A stretch of 12,779 nucleotides of DNA, taken from positions 1 to 12,779 of the forward strand of contig CAZLQG010000024.1 in the NCBI GenBank assembly GCA_964561655.1. The letters run 5' to 3'. The notes under the pieces are model-generated. The model saw only the letters and a list, made by a program, of their open reading frames with translations, did no database searches and was not told where the DNA came from. This document shows positions 1 to 6,954 of this stretch, piece by piece; position 1 is the stretch's first letter, and each line of letters opens with the position of its first letter. The stretch is from CAZLQG01 sp964561655. GTDB lineage: Bacteria; Patescibacteriota; Doudnabacteria; UBA920. Both the position numbers and the translations under genes were made by a program.

Positions 1-493
<493 letters not shown>

Positions 494-565
494 AAGCATG
501 TTGGAAAGACAAACCCAAAAAGGGTTTTTCTTTCTAATGCCTATCTTTTCCAATGTTATCTCGCA

Positions 566-840
566 CCCGACATAAAGTCGATGTGCTCAATGCAATTGAA
601 TAAGTTTGTCCTCAAAAATGAGAACTGGCGATAATTGATTTTTGTACCCTCAATTATCAAAGGGTTATATATACTCAATCGGAATTGACTTTATAATAGA
701 CTTTGTACAATTTACCTTCCCAATGGGAATTGGGAGAGGTTCTTACCACTATTCAGCTGTTAAAGAACCGTAGGCATCCCGACCGTAGCGTCGGGAAACT
801 TGCCCTGGAGATTTAGTTTATCCCGACGTAAAGTCGGGAT
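566..840. repeat. Three related CCCGAC...GTCG palindromes in the rRNA leader
   Basis: Copies lie at 566-580 (CCCGAC-ATAAA-GTCG), 777-796 (TCCCGAC-CGTAGC-GTCGGGA) and 820-840 (ATCCCGAC-GTAAA-GTCGGGAT). The first and third share the loop core (A/G)TAAA. They look like short REP-type mobile palindromes or diverged copies of one. The first copy is imperfect on its right side. No function can be assigned. Confidence 0.6.
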
Positions 841-873
841 TGACCCGCTGCAAAACTATCACATCTAGGAGTC

Positions 874-905
874 AAAAAAACACATCCCTTTATTAGGGAT
901 AGTGT
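874..905 (-). terminator. Terminator-like hairpin inside the 16S leader
   Basis: On the minus strand, arms ACAC-(T)-ATCCCT and AGGGAT-GTGT enclose the loop AATAA, with one unpaired base (901). Seven Ts follow directly (880-874). This has the shape of an intrinsic terminator, yet it lies between the best rRNA promoter and the 16S gene. It may attenuate rRNA transcription, be overcome by antitermination, or end a separate short transcript. The stem is partly AT, so strength is uncertain. Confidence 0.5.
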
Positions 906-995
906 CCGTTCCACGGGTTTTCCCCGGGTCCCTTATAATCTCCTCTTAATTAAGGATACATAAGGGATAAAATTGGACTGGTGTTTTTTGCCTTT

Positions 996-1048
996 TTAAA
1001 TCTCCGTGTAGCCCCTCCGAAGCCTTGGCGTAGGAGGGTCAGATTTAA
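996..1048. repeat. Three-tier palindromic element (REP-like)
   Basis: Nested inverted repeats: outer TTAAATCT/AGATTTAA (996-1003, 1041-1048), middle CCCTCC/GGAGGG (1013-1018, 1033-1038) and inner GCC/GGC (1022-1029). The GC-rich middle contrasts with the AT-rich flanks, as expected for an inserted palindromic element. It would fold early in the pre-rRNA leader. Confidence 0.55.
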
Positions 1049-1067
1049 TACTTTTAAATCCTTATAT

Positions 1068-1096
1068 AGAATAGAGAGTTTTGTGAATGTTGTCAA
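1068..1096 (-). promoter_or_regulatory. Predicted rRNA operon promoter
   Basis: The minus strand has a perfect -35 TTGACA (1091-1096), a 17-nt spacer and -10 TATTCT (1068-1073). The upstream side (1100-1140) is very AT-rich, as for an UP element. The start would be near 1061, about 570 nt before 16S. It faces away from the Fic gene, whose start is only ~60 nt off. It is the best sigma70-type match in the spacer. Confidence 0.6.
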
Positions 1097-1127
1097 GGGC
1101 TCAAATCATTCCCATTTATATAATAAA

Positions 1128-1152
1128 ATGTTATAACTATTATGAATAACAT
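1128..1152 (+). promoter_or_regulatory. Predicted Fic promoter with operator-like inverted repeat
   Basis: An extended -10, TG-T-TATAAC (1129-1137), lies 21 nt before the Fic ATG, with a poor -35 (TTCCCA, 1109-1114). Another TATAAT occurs at 1119-1124 without a -35. Overlapping the -10 is an inverted repeat, ATGTTAT (1128-1134) and ATAACAT (1146-1152), separated by 11 nt. Its size and position fit a dimeric repressor site. The Fic protein has its own winged helix, so autoregulation is possible (inference). Confidence 0.4.
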
Positions 1153-1158
1153 ACTCAA

Positions 1159-2337
1159 ATGAATTTCAGTATAAACTACAAAATTCGACAGAAGACTGTG
1201 ATAAATCTTGAACTAATCTCTAAAGTGGATGGAAATCTCCAAGTTCTACGTATGAACCCAGAATGGGCGAATTTATTAGAGCATGAGGCAAAGATTAGAG
1301 AAGCAGTCAGTTCGATAGGTGTTGAAGGCACGGTTTTATCTATAGACCAAGCGAAAGCTATAACTACGGGAGACAAAAATATTAAAGTTGGAGAAAAAGA
1401 GGAAAGAGAATTTTTAGGTTACTACGAATCCTTGCAGTTTGTTAAAGATAGAATTTCTGAAGAATTGAATTTACAATTACTACTGATAATACACGAAAAA
1501 ATAACAAGTGGAGACAGCAAAGCATTCCCCGGAAAAATAAAAAACGAACAAAATTACATCCAGTCACACAAAAAAATTATCTATACTCCCCCACCTCCCG
1601 AACATACAAATCTACTAGTTAAACAATTCATCACTTGGTTCAATAAAGTATCAAAAGAAGAAACTATATCACCAATAGTAGCAGCCGCTATTTGTCATTT
1701 TTGGTTTGTTTGGATTCACCCATTTAAAGACGGTAACGGAAGAGTAGCTCGCCTACTTACAACTTTCCTTTTGCTAAAAAGAAATTCTGAAGGAACACGA
1801 TATTTTGCCTTATCAGATTATTACAATGAACATAAAGATGAATACTACGACGCTTTAGAAAAAACTAATAAATGTAATCCGAAAATCCCTGCAATGAATT
1901 TCATCGGAGATTTAACTATTTGGATAGACTTTTTTGTAAATTCGTATTTAAAACAAATGAAATCCATTAGAAAAGTTACCAATAGAATTCTCCAATTAAA
2001 CATTAGGGTTGACCACCTAAGGAAAAAAGGGTTAATTACCGAGACACACAACAAGGTATTAACTTTCCTTTCTACTAGAGAAAAAGCTTCCTACAAAGAG
2101 CTTACAAAGTATCTAGACGTCAGTAACCAAAGAGTAGAACAAATACTTAAGCCATTGCGAAAAGCTCAAATCTTGGCAGAAGAAAAGATCGGTTTAACAA
2201 AATGGTTTATGTTAGGCTCTCCAGAAAATGAGCCTGATGAAACTTTGCTGGAAAAAAAGAAAAGAAAAAAACCGACTAAATCTAAAAAGATATTTAAAGC
2301 CCCAACTCAAAAAGTTCTCCCGATATTTGAAGATTAG
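1159..2337 (+). CDS. Fic/DOC family protein with C-terminal winged helix (class II-type, probable AMPylator)
   Basis: The full Fic catalytic motif HPFKDGNGRVAR is at residues 187-198, with H187, D191, N193 and R195 all intact. Fic enzymes usually transfer AMP from ATP to a hydroxyl on a target protein. Residues 52-57, SIGVEG, match the inhibitory helix pattern (S/T)xxxE(G/N), so the enzyme should be self-inhibited through E56 without a separate antitoxin. The N-terminal DUF4172/Fic_N-like region precedes the Fic fold (~85-265). Residues ~295-350 look like a winged helix (YKELTKYLDVSNQRVEQILKPL), followed by a Lys-rich tail (365-380). The ATG has no clear Shine-Dalgarno. It is the only plus-strand gene in the left 8 kb and stands alone between the rRNA promoter and its own terminator, so acquisition by transfer is plausible. 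Target unknown. Confidence 0.9.
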   Translation: MNFSINYKIRQKTVINLELISKVDGNLQVLRMNPEWANLLEHEAKIREAVSSIGVEGTVLSIDQAKAITTGDKNIKVGEKEEREFLGYYESLQFVKDRISEELNLQLLLIIHEKITSGDSKAFPGKIKNEQNYIQSHKKIIYTPPPPEHTNLLVKQFITWFNKVSKEETISPIVAAAICHFWFVWIHPFKDGNGRVARLLTTFLLLKRNSEGTRYFALSDYYNEHKDEYYDALEKTNKCNPKIPAMNFIGDLTIWIDFFVNSYLKQMKSIRKVTNRILQLNIRVDHLRKKGLITETHNKVLTFLSTREKASYKELTKYLDVSNQRVEQILKPLRKAQILAEEKIGLTKWFMLGSPENEPDETLLEKKKRKKPTKSKKIFKAPTQKVLPIFED

Positions 2338-2363
2338 CTTTCAATAATATCCTTGAAAGCTTT
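2337..2363 (+). terminator. Probable Fic terminator
   Basis: GCTTTCAA (2337-2344) pairs with TTGAAAGC (2353-2360) around an 8-nt loop, followed by TTT. It begins on the last base of the Fic stop codon. The stem is AT-rich and the T-run short, so it is a weak terminator. Confidence 0.45.
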
Positions 2364-2419
2364 CTCAAGTAAAAAAGTATGGGGATAACCTAAAAACACT
2401 AATATTTAACTAGTTTTAT

Positions 2420-2455
2420 AAATATGGTTTCAAGTCTTCCCTTGAAACCATATTT
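2420..2455. terminator. Perfect 15-bp hairpin between fic and clpP
   Basis: AAATATGGTTTCAAG (2420-2434) and CTTGAAACCATATTT (2441-2455) are perfect complements around TCTTCC. It could be a second terminator for the plus strand, although the downstream Ts are few (TATTTAATTC), or a small inverted-repeat element. Its core TTTCAAG/CTTGAAA echoes the Fic terminator hairpin at 2337-2360. Confidence 0.5.
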
Positions 2456-2464
2456 AATTCCAAA

Positions 2465-2494
2465 ACAAAAAAGCGCCCCTATTTGGGAGCGCTT
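2465..2494 (-). terminator. clpP intrinsic terminator
   Basis: On the minus strand, AAGCGCTCCC and GGGGCGCTT form a stem with one internal mismatch and loop AAATA, followed by TTTTTTGTTTT. It starts 17 nt after the clpP stop codon and closes the minus-strand block. Convergent with the Fic gene. Confidence 0.85.
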
Positions 2495-2511
2495 GTATTA
2501 ATATATACTAC

Positions 2512-3084
2512 TTATTTGATTATCTTGTCAACAATACCGTACTTCTTTGCCTCTTCTGCGGTCATAAAAAAGTCGCGGTCAGTGTCTTTTTCTATTTTGG
2601 CTATTGGCTGGTTGGTGTGCTTGGCAAGGATTTTATCTATCTGTTCCTTTACCCTAAGCATTTCTTTGGTCTGAATCGCCACGTCTTTAGCCTGGCCTTC
2701 CGCACCGCCCATTACCTGGTGCAGCATCACGCGCGCGTTAGGCAGGGAATATCTTTTACCCGGAGTGCCGCAAGCTAAAAGTACAGCCGCAGCTGAGGCG
2801 GCCTGACCTAAACAGATAGTGGTTACGTCACTTTTTATGTGCTGGATAGTGTCATACAAAGCCATAGCCGAAGTAACACTGCCGCCCGGGGAATTAATAT
2901 AAATTTTTATGTCTTTGTTGTTTTCCGCGTCCAAAAACAGCATTTGCGCGATTACCGTGTTGGCCACGGCATCGTCTATGGGCTCACCCAAAAAAATAAT
3001 GCGTTCTTTGAGCAAGCGACTGTAAATGTCATAAGCTCTCTCCCCCATTTGAGATTTCTCTATAACGATTGGCACTAATGGCAT
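2512..3084 (-). CDS. clpP: ATP-dependent Clp protease proteolytic subunit ClpP
   Basis: The 190-aa protein is a typical ClpP (S14 serine peptidase). It forms tetradecameric barrels fed by ClpX or ClpA/C unfoldases in the cytoplasm. The catalytic triad falls on S97 (GQAASAAA), H122 (MLHQ) and D171 (DRDFF), the same numbers as mature E. coli ClpP. The start is effectively at the mature N-terminus (MPLVPIVIEKSQMGERAYDI), with little or no propeptide. IYINSPGG (61-68) is the oxyanion-hole region. One detail: the usual AASMGA after the catalytic serine is AASAAA. The ATG at 3084 has only a weak GAAAG upstream. It lies 105 nt after nusA with no terminator between, so co-transcription is likely. No clpX or tig is adjacent. 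Confidence 0.97.
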   Translation of the reverse strand: MPLVPIVIEKSQMGERAYDIYSRLLKERIIFLGEPIDDAVANTVIAQMLFLDAENNKDIKIYINSPGGSVTSAMALYDTIQHIKSDVTTICLGQAASAAAVLLACGTPGKRYSLPNARVMLHQVMGGAEGQAKDVAIQTKEMLRVKEQIDKILAKHTNQPIAKIEKDTDRDFFMTAEEAKKYGIVDKIIK

Positions 3085-3189
3085 GGTTTTAAACTTTCAA
3101 TTCACAATTTCTAATTTTCATTGAATTTTCAATGTTTCAATTTGAAAATCAAGTAATTGTAAAATTGATTAAAGATTAAAGATTAGAAA
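3085..3189. repeat. AT-rich word-repeat spacer (TTTTCAAT / TTAAAGAT words)
   Basis: The nusA-clpP spacer consists of slightly varied copies of (T)TTCAAT(T) (3096-3145) and then GATTAAAGATTAAAGATTAG (3167-3186). CATTGAA/TTCAATG forms a small palindrome inside. The same TTTTCAAT word fills the rplS-rluD spacer at 10315-10345. No promoter is convincing here. Confidence 0.6.
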
Positions 3190-4365
3190 CTATTCTTTAT
3201 TTTCTTCTTCTGCTTTTTTTCCCTTTTTGCCAGACTCTTCTGCTGTCTGATCCTCTCCTGCCACCTCCGATTCAGTCTGTTCATCAACTGGTGCTTCTTC
3301 GTTTGCCTCTTGCTTCTCCTCACCGCCCACGCTTTCACCGCTAATATCTATTTTCCAGCCCGTAAGGCGCGCGGCCAAACGCACGTTCTGCCCGGCTTTA
3401 CCGATAGCGAGTGATAGCTGGTCTTCCAAAACTCCAACTTTGGCTTTCTTGTTTTCTTCATCCAATTGTACGTTTAAAATTTTAGCCGGCGAAAGCGCAT
3501 TGGCAATAAATTTCACCTGATCATCGCTGTATTCAATAATGTCAATTTTTTCCCCACCAAGTTCCGCCATAACCGTCTGTACCCGGCTTCCTCTTTGCCC
3601 CACGCATGCGCCAATCGGGTCTATGCCGTCCTCGTTGGCGATCACCGCTATTTTGGAACGCGACCCCGCTTCTCTTGCGACCGATTTTATCTCTACGGTT
3701 CCATTATAAACCTCCGGCACTTCTAGTTCAAACAACTTTCTTACCATGTCGGGATGACTCCTGGACAAAGTAATTTTCGGCCCTTTGCTTGCTGGCTCCA
3801 CATGCAAAATTAAAACTTTCAAACGCTGAGCGATGTTATATTTTTCAGTCCGAATCTGTTCCGAAGGAAACAGCACACCCGTGGCTTTGCCCAAATCCAC
3901 CAAAACCGTGTCGCCCTCAACCCTTTGCACAACTCCGTTAACCAAAGTCCTCTCCTTGGCTTTAAAATCGGAGAACTGTACATTTCTTTCCGCTTCCCTA
4001 AGTTTTTGAATAATAACCTGTTTGGCGGTTTGGGCTGCAATACGGCCGTATGACGTACCGGTTTTTGGAGTAATATTGGTTTTAATTACGTTTCCAATTT
4101 TAGCGTTCTTTTTTTTCTCTTTAGCTGTTTCCAAGTCTATTTCCTTCTGTTCGTCTTCCACGATTTCCACTACGGTTTTTACGTCAAAAACCTTGGTACC
4201 CATGGTTTCGGGATCAAACTCCACCACAATGTTCTGGTTTTTCTCGCCGTAGTCTTTGCGAAAAGCCGCGGCAAGTGACGCCTCTATCATAGAAAGGATT
4301 TCTTCTTTTGAGATGCCCTTTTCTTCGGCAATCTGGTCTAACGCTTGTTCTAATTGTTCATTCAT
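3190..4365 (-). CDS. nusA: Transcription termination/antitermination protein NusA
   Basis: NusA binds RNA polymerase and controls pausing, intrinsic termination and rRNA antitermination. The 391-aa protein shows the N-terminal polymerase-binding domain (1-~125; YGRIAAQTAKQVIIQKLREAER at 106-127), an S1 domain (~135-203), KH1 (~235-300, GACVGQRG at 252-259) and KH2 (~305-345, IGKAGQNVRLAARLTGW at 321-337). The rest (346-391) is an acidic Glu/Lys tail; the AR repeats of E. coli NusA are absent, as in many bacteria. The ATG at 4365 follows CTAAGGT, with the AAGG too close for an ideal Shine-Dalgarno. The usual partners rimP (before) and infB (after) are missing; clpP follows instead. A terminator just upstream (4424-4447) implies its own promoter, not recognised. 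Confidence 0.97.
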   Translation of the reverse strand: MNEQLEQALDQIAEEKGISKEEILSMIEASLAAAFRKDYGEKNQNIVVEFDPETMGTKVFDVKTVVEIVEDEQKEIDLETAKEKKKNAKIGNVIKTNITPKTGTSYGRIAAQTAKQVIIQKLREAERNVQFSDFKAKERTLVNGVVQRVEGDTVLVDLGKATGVLFPSEQIRTEKYNIAQRLKVLILHVEPASKGPKITLSRSHPDMVRKLFELEVPEVYNGTVEIKSVAREAGSRSKIAVIANEDGIDPIGACVGQRGSRVQTVMAELGGEKIDIIEYSDDQVKFIANALSPAKILNVQLDEENKKAKVGVLEDQLSLAIGKAGQNVRLAARLTGWKIDISGESVGGEEKQEANEEAPVDEQTESEVAGEDQTAEESGKKGKKAEEENKE

Positions 4366-4423
4366 ACCTTAGATGATTAGTGATTTAAAAAATTAGTTAA
4401 TTAGTTAATGAGAGGTTTTTAAC

Positions 4424-4447
4424 AAAAAAGATGAGCATTCGCTCATC
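4424..4447 (-). terminator. Intrinsic terminator downstream of yraN
   Basis: On the minus strand, GATGAGC-GAAT-GCTCATC (4447-4430) is followed by TTTTTTG. It lies 54-77 nt after the yraN stop and 59 nt before nusA, so it separates the rny-to-yraN group from nusA-clpP. Confidence 0.85.
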
Positions 4448-4455
4448 CATAAAAC

Positions 4456-4500
4456 CATTATATCCGTGGCATCTGTGCTTATCTGCGTATCTATGATGTG
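4456..4500. repeat. ATCTGTG/ATCTGCG word repeat
   Basis: The stretch reads as degenerate copies of (C)ATCTGYG: GTGGCATCTGTGCTTATCTGCG then TATCTATG. A related block with two ATCTGTG words lies at 12139-12160. Such words recur in spacers of many uncultured bacteria (general impression, no search run). No coding or promoter role is visible. Confidence 0.5.
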
Positions 4501-4923
4501 TCAACTCCAGTCTTCTACTGCATTCGGTATTATTTTAACACTTTGGGGAATTTTGTCAACTCCATTAAACTCCACCAGGCAAACGTCTATTTGCGGTCTA
4601 AGAACTTGGTACTTGGGATTTTGATTCAAAAATATCTTAACGGCCTTAAGCAGTTTTGTCTGCTTAAACTGATTTACTGACTCAATTCCTTTGCCGAATT
4701 TATCAATCCCGGCGGTCCTGCTTTTTACTTCCACAAAAATTATCCGATGCTTATCCTTTGCGATAAAATCTACTTCCCCCAAGCGTTTGCCTTTGCGGTT
4801 AAAAAAATTCGCGGTGATAATTTGAAGCCCACGATTTTTATATTCCTGTTGGGCAAACTCTTCACCAAGTTGCCCAAGGGTTTTAATTTTGTACTGTTTT
4901 TGTTTCTTAAGCCAGCCGAACAT
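4501..4923 (-). CDS. yraN: YraN family (UPF0102) nuclease-fold protein
   Basis: The protein carries the UPF0102 signature: LGQLGEEFAQQEY near the N-terminus, GEVDFIAKD (GExD) and IFVEVKSR (ExK). The E/D...ExK spacing is that of restriction-endonuclease-like active sites. The family is widespread and thought to act on branched or damaged DNA, but its substrate is not settled. A longer frame begins at TTG (4926), which would add one Met; I prefer the ATG at 4923, giving about 140 aa (MFGWLKKQKQ), the normal family size. It lies about 105 nt after the membrane protein and ends before a strong terminator. No clear Shine-Dalgarno is seen upstream. Confidence 0.9.
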   Translation of the reverse strand: MFGWLKKQKQYKIKTLGQLGEEFAQQEYKNRGLQIITANFFNRKGKRLGEVDFIAKDKHRIIFVEVKSRTAGIDKFGKGIESVNQFKQTKLLKAVKIFLNQNPKYQVLRPQIDVCLVEFNGVDKIPQSVKIIPNAVEDWS

Positions 4924-5028
4924 CAATTTAACTAAAAACTAGTAATGAATAACTAATAATTACAACTTTAAAACTAAAAGCTTTAAATTTTTAATTGTGG
5001 GTTTTCGCTTTTAATTATTAACTCTCAG

Positions 5029-5418
5029 CTACCATGGAAGGTATTTTTTCTTAAGCTCTCCTTTTTCCCAAACCTGCTTCTCCCTGCGGTAATTTCTTAT
5101 TATTTTTACAACAACCCAAACAAGCCATACCAATCCAATTAACAAGACAAGCAAAGCTACAAAATGCGTACCAAAAAATCTAATAAGCTGGGCCCTTGCT
5201 CCAAACCAGACCACTTCGAAAAGGCCGATGGTTAAAAATAATTTAAAAAACTTAGAACGGTATTTAGCATCCACCGGACTGGGGGCAAATCTGGCTCCCA
5301 ACCTAAACACAACCGCCAAAACCGCCAAGGCAATGCCGATATACAAAAAAGCCTCATCTATGAGCTCAATTTGTATGCGATTAATTTGGAACAAAAATTG
5401 TGTTGAAAAAAAATTCAT
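5029..5418 (-). CDS. Small three-helix membrane protein, unknown function
   Basis: I do not recognise this 129-aa protein. It has three hydrophobic segments at about 23-40 (FLYIGIALAVLAVVF), 57-73 and 86-107 (a Val/Leu/Trp-rich helix), followed by a basic, probably cytoplasmic tail ending in KKKYLPW. A polar hairpin (APSPVDAKYRSK) separates helices 1 and 2. There is no signal-peptide cleavage motif and no catalytic motif. The ATG at 5418 is preceded by AGGA at a 9-nt distance, which supports the start. It lies between the methyltransferase (95-nt spacer) and yraN, on the same strand. The coding frame is uninterrupted and the membrane topology coherent, so it is likely a real gene. Confidence 0.8.
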   Translation of the reverse strand: MNFFSTQFLFQINRIQIELIDEAFLYIGIALAVLAVVFRLGARFAPSPVDAKYRSKFFKLFLTIGLFEVVWFGARAQLIRFFGTHFVALLVLLIGLVWLVWVVVKIIRNYRREKQVWEKGELKKKYLPW

Positions 5419-5513
5419 AAAATATAATCCTAATTACCCGAATTCTTATCCGAATGCCCCGAAAATAGCTTTCGGATAATTTGGATATGCGTTCGTATCA
5501 TTCGGATTATGTA
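5419..5513. repeat. ATTCGGAT-type word and inverted repeats
   Basis: ATCCGAATG (5448-5456) pairs with CATTCGGAT (5499-5507), and TTATCCGAA (5446-5454) also pairs with TTCGGATAA (5471-5479). The left arm thus has two alternative partners. The rest is variants of the same word (TTTGGATATGCGTTCGTATC). The spacer seems built from one degenerate 8-nt motif. It could form mutually exclusive hairpins in the mRNA. Confidence 0.6.
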
Positions 5514-6041
5514 CTATTTCTCAAAAAGAACCGCGTAATGGTAGCTATCCGCCTCCAGTTCGCCGTGTTTTTTAAAGCCCATCTGCATTAGTATAATCTC
5601 AAGCTGCTGCTGGTCTATTCTTTTGGAAATCGGCGGACCGAAAGGCGTAAGTTCTTTTTTCCATTCCACCACCAACAGTCCGCTGTTATTGGAAAGAATC
5701 CGGTAAGCATTTTTTATAAGCGCTTCTTTGGAGGAAACTTCATGCAAAATATTGCCCACCACCGCCAAATCCACGCTGCCTTCTGGAATTTCCAGCAAAG
5801 GTTTGACTAAATCCGCTTTAATAACTTTTACGTTCTTATAGCCAAATTGATTGACGATAGAAACTGTAGCCGCAAGTTTGCTTTCCACCACGTCCACCGC
5901 GTAAACCATGCCTTCAGGCCCCACCAGCTGCGCCGCCGGCAAAACGTAAAACCCACTGCCGCAGCCCAAATCCGCCGCGACCATCCCCCGCTTTAAACCC
6001 GTCTGGGCAATTACTTTTGCTGGATTAATAAATCTTGCCAT
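5514..6041 (-). CDS. Class I SAM-dependent methyltransferase (UbiE/Methyltransf_11-like)
   Basis: The 175-aa protein has a Rossmann methyltransferase core. Motif I is VAADLGCGSGFY (21-32), the acidic residue at the end of strand 2 is D50 (VYAVDVVESK), the motif II-like region is VIKADLVKPL (73-82) with D77, and the strand 4 region is VDLAVVGNILHEV (90-102). It transfers methyl from S-adenosylmethionine, but the substrate cannot be told. The short length means no added substrate domain. UbiE itself is unlikely in an organism of this type without quinone genes nearby (inference). It starts 7 nt after the ymdB stop; the AGGAG at the end of ymdB lies 13 nt before its ATG, so translational coupling is likely. 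Confidence 0.88.
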   Translation of the reverse strand: MARFINPAKVIAQTGLKRGMVAADLGCGSGFYVLPAAQLVGPEGMVYAVDVVESKLAATVSIVNQFGYKNVKVIKADLVKPLLEIPEGSVDLAVVGNILHEVSSKEALIKNAYRILSNNSGLLVVEWKKELTPFGPPISKRIDQQQLEIILMQMGFKKHGELEADSYHYAVLFEK

Positions 6042-6048
6042 TTTGTTT

Positions 6049-6849
6049 TTAGATCTCCTGATGAAGATGCTCTATTTTCTTTGCATTTTGATTTTTGCCA
6101 ATTTCTATCAACACTCCATTCACCATCAGTATGCCTTGTTCTTCCGGTTCATTTTTAAATCCGCCTTTTTCCAAAAACATTGTAAGCGCGTTTTCTTTTT
6201 TCACGCCGATTACGGAGTCCCTGGCGCCAGCCATACCTACATCGCTGATATAAGCTGTACCTTTGGGTAAAACTCTGGCATCCGCTGTCGGGACATGGGT
6301 ATGGGTGCCAAGCACCACGGCAACTCTGCCGTCCAAATACCAGCCGAAAGCCTCTTTCTCGCTGGTGGCTTCGCTGTGGAAGTCTACAACTATTATATCA
6401 TCTTTTTTGGCAATTTGGTCTAAAAACCTGTCGGCCGCAAAAAAAGGATTGCTAATTGAACCTTCAAACTGCGTTTCAAAAAAAACTCTGCCGTTAAAAT
6501 TCGCAACCAAATAATTCTGCCCACCCTTTTCAAATCGGTAAAAGCCTTTACCCGGAAAGTCTCCCTCAAAATTCATCGGCCTGGCTAAATTTGGGTATTT
6601 CTCAAAACACTCCGCGGACAAATCGTTTTTTTTGAAAATATGATTGCCCGAAGTGTAAGCGTCAATCCCCAACTTGTCTATTTCTGTCATTGTTGATGGA
6701 GTAACACCTTTGCCATGCGCGAGATTCTCTACGTTGACAACGGTAATATCGGGATTGTATTTTTCTTTCCACTTCGGCAAAACTTCCGCAAGGGCTTTCC
6801 TTCCGGCTTTACCAACTACATCACCAATAAACAAAATTTTATGTACCAT
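6049..6849 (-). CDS. ymdB: YmdB-family metallophosphoesterase (2',3'-cyclic phosphodiesterase)
   Basis: The 266-aa protein matches the YmdB/TIGR00282 family at full length. The dimetal site residues known from B. subtilis YmdB are all present: D10 (IGDVVGKAG), E41-N42 (NVENLAHGKG), N69-H70 (TSGNHIF), H158 (DFHSEATSEK), H183 and H185 (GTHTHVPTAD). The B. subtilis enzyme hydrolyses 2',3'-cyclic nucleotides and affects expression of motility and biofilm genes. It follows rny, the same order as in Firmicutes (ymdA-ymdB), which suggests a shared role in RNA turnover products. The ATG at 6849 lacks a Shine-Dalgarno. It lies 105 nt after rny, separated by a repeat-rich spacer. Confidence 0.95.
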   Translation of the reverse strand: MVHKILFIGDVVGKAGRKALAEVLPKWKEKYNPDITVVNVENLAHGKGVTPSTMTEIDKLGIDAYTSGNHIFKKNDLSAECFEKYPNLARPMNFEGDFPGKGFYRFEKGGQNYLVANFNGRVFFETQFEGSISNPFFAADRFLDQIAKKDDIIVVDFHSEATSEKEAFGWYLDGRVAVVLGTHTHVPTADARVLPKGTAYISDVGMAGARDSVIGVKKENALTMFLEKGGFKNEPEEQGILMVNGVLIEIGKNQNAKKIEHLHQEI

Positions 6850-6954
6850 AAAATTTTAAGAACCAAATCCCAAGACACCAAGAACCAAATGTTTAAAATT
6901 TTGATAATTGAAATTTGTTTGGTACTTGTTTTTTGGTTCTTGGAACTTTACCAA
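6850..6954. repeat. AAGAACCAAAT direct and inverted repeats between rny and ymdB
   Basis: AAGAACCAAAT is repeated directly at 6858-6868 and 6880-6890 (22-nt period). CCAAGAACCAAA (6878-6889) is perfectly inverted at 6932-6943 (TTTGGTTCTTGG), giving a 12-bp stem around a 42-nt loop. In the loop, TTTGTTTGGTACTTG is a further variant. Such a stem in the rny-ymdB mRNA could stabilise or separate the two messages (inference). Confidence 0.65.

Larger units (their letters stand above)
494..1060 (-). promoter_or_regulatory. Long, hairpin-rich leader upstream of 16S rRNA
   Basis: No protein gene fits this ~570-nt stretch. If transcription starts at the promoter at 1068-1096, all of it is pre-rRNA leader. 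I count eight short inverted repeats: 504-534 (13-bp arms with one mismatch, loop AAAAA, just before the 16S 5' end), about 564-586, 718-735 (TCCCAAT/ATTGGGA), 738-769 (GGTTCTT/AAGAACC), 777-796, 820-840, 880-905 and 996-1048. The hairpin beside the 16S end may be a processing signal (inference). A weak second promoter, TTGATA at 655-660 with AATTAT at 631-636 on the minus strand, is possible but unconvincing. No tRNA is visible here. Confidence 0.6.

Noticed and set aside
494..1158. Possible tRNA or CRISPR array in the hairpin-rich spacer
   Set aside because: No T-arm, CCA end or cloverleaf was found, and the palindromes are too few, too varied and unevenly spaced to be a CRISPR array.
1159..2337. 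Fic as half of a two-gene toxin-antitoxin pair
   Set aside because: No small antitoxin frame lies beside it; the inhibitory motif is within the same protein.
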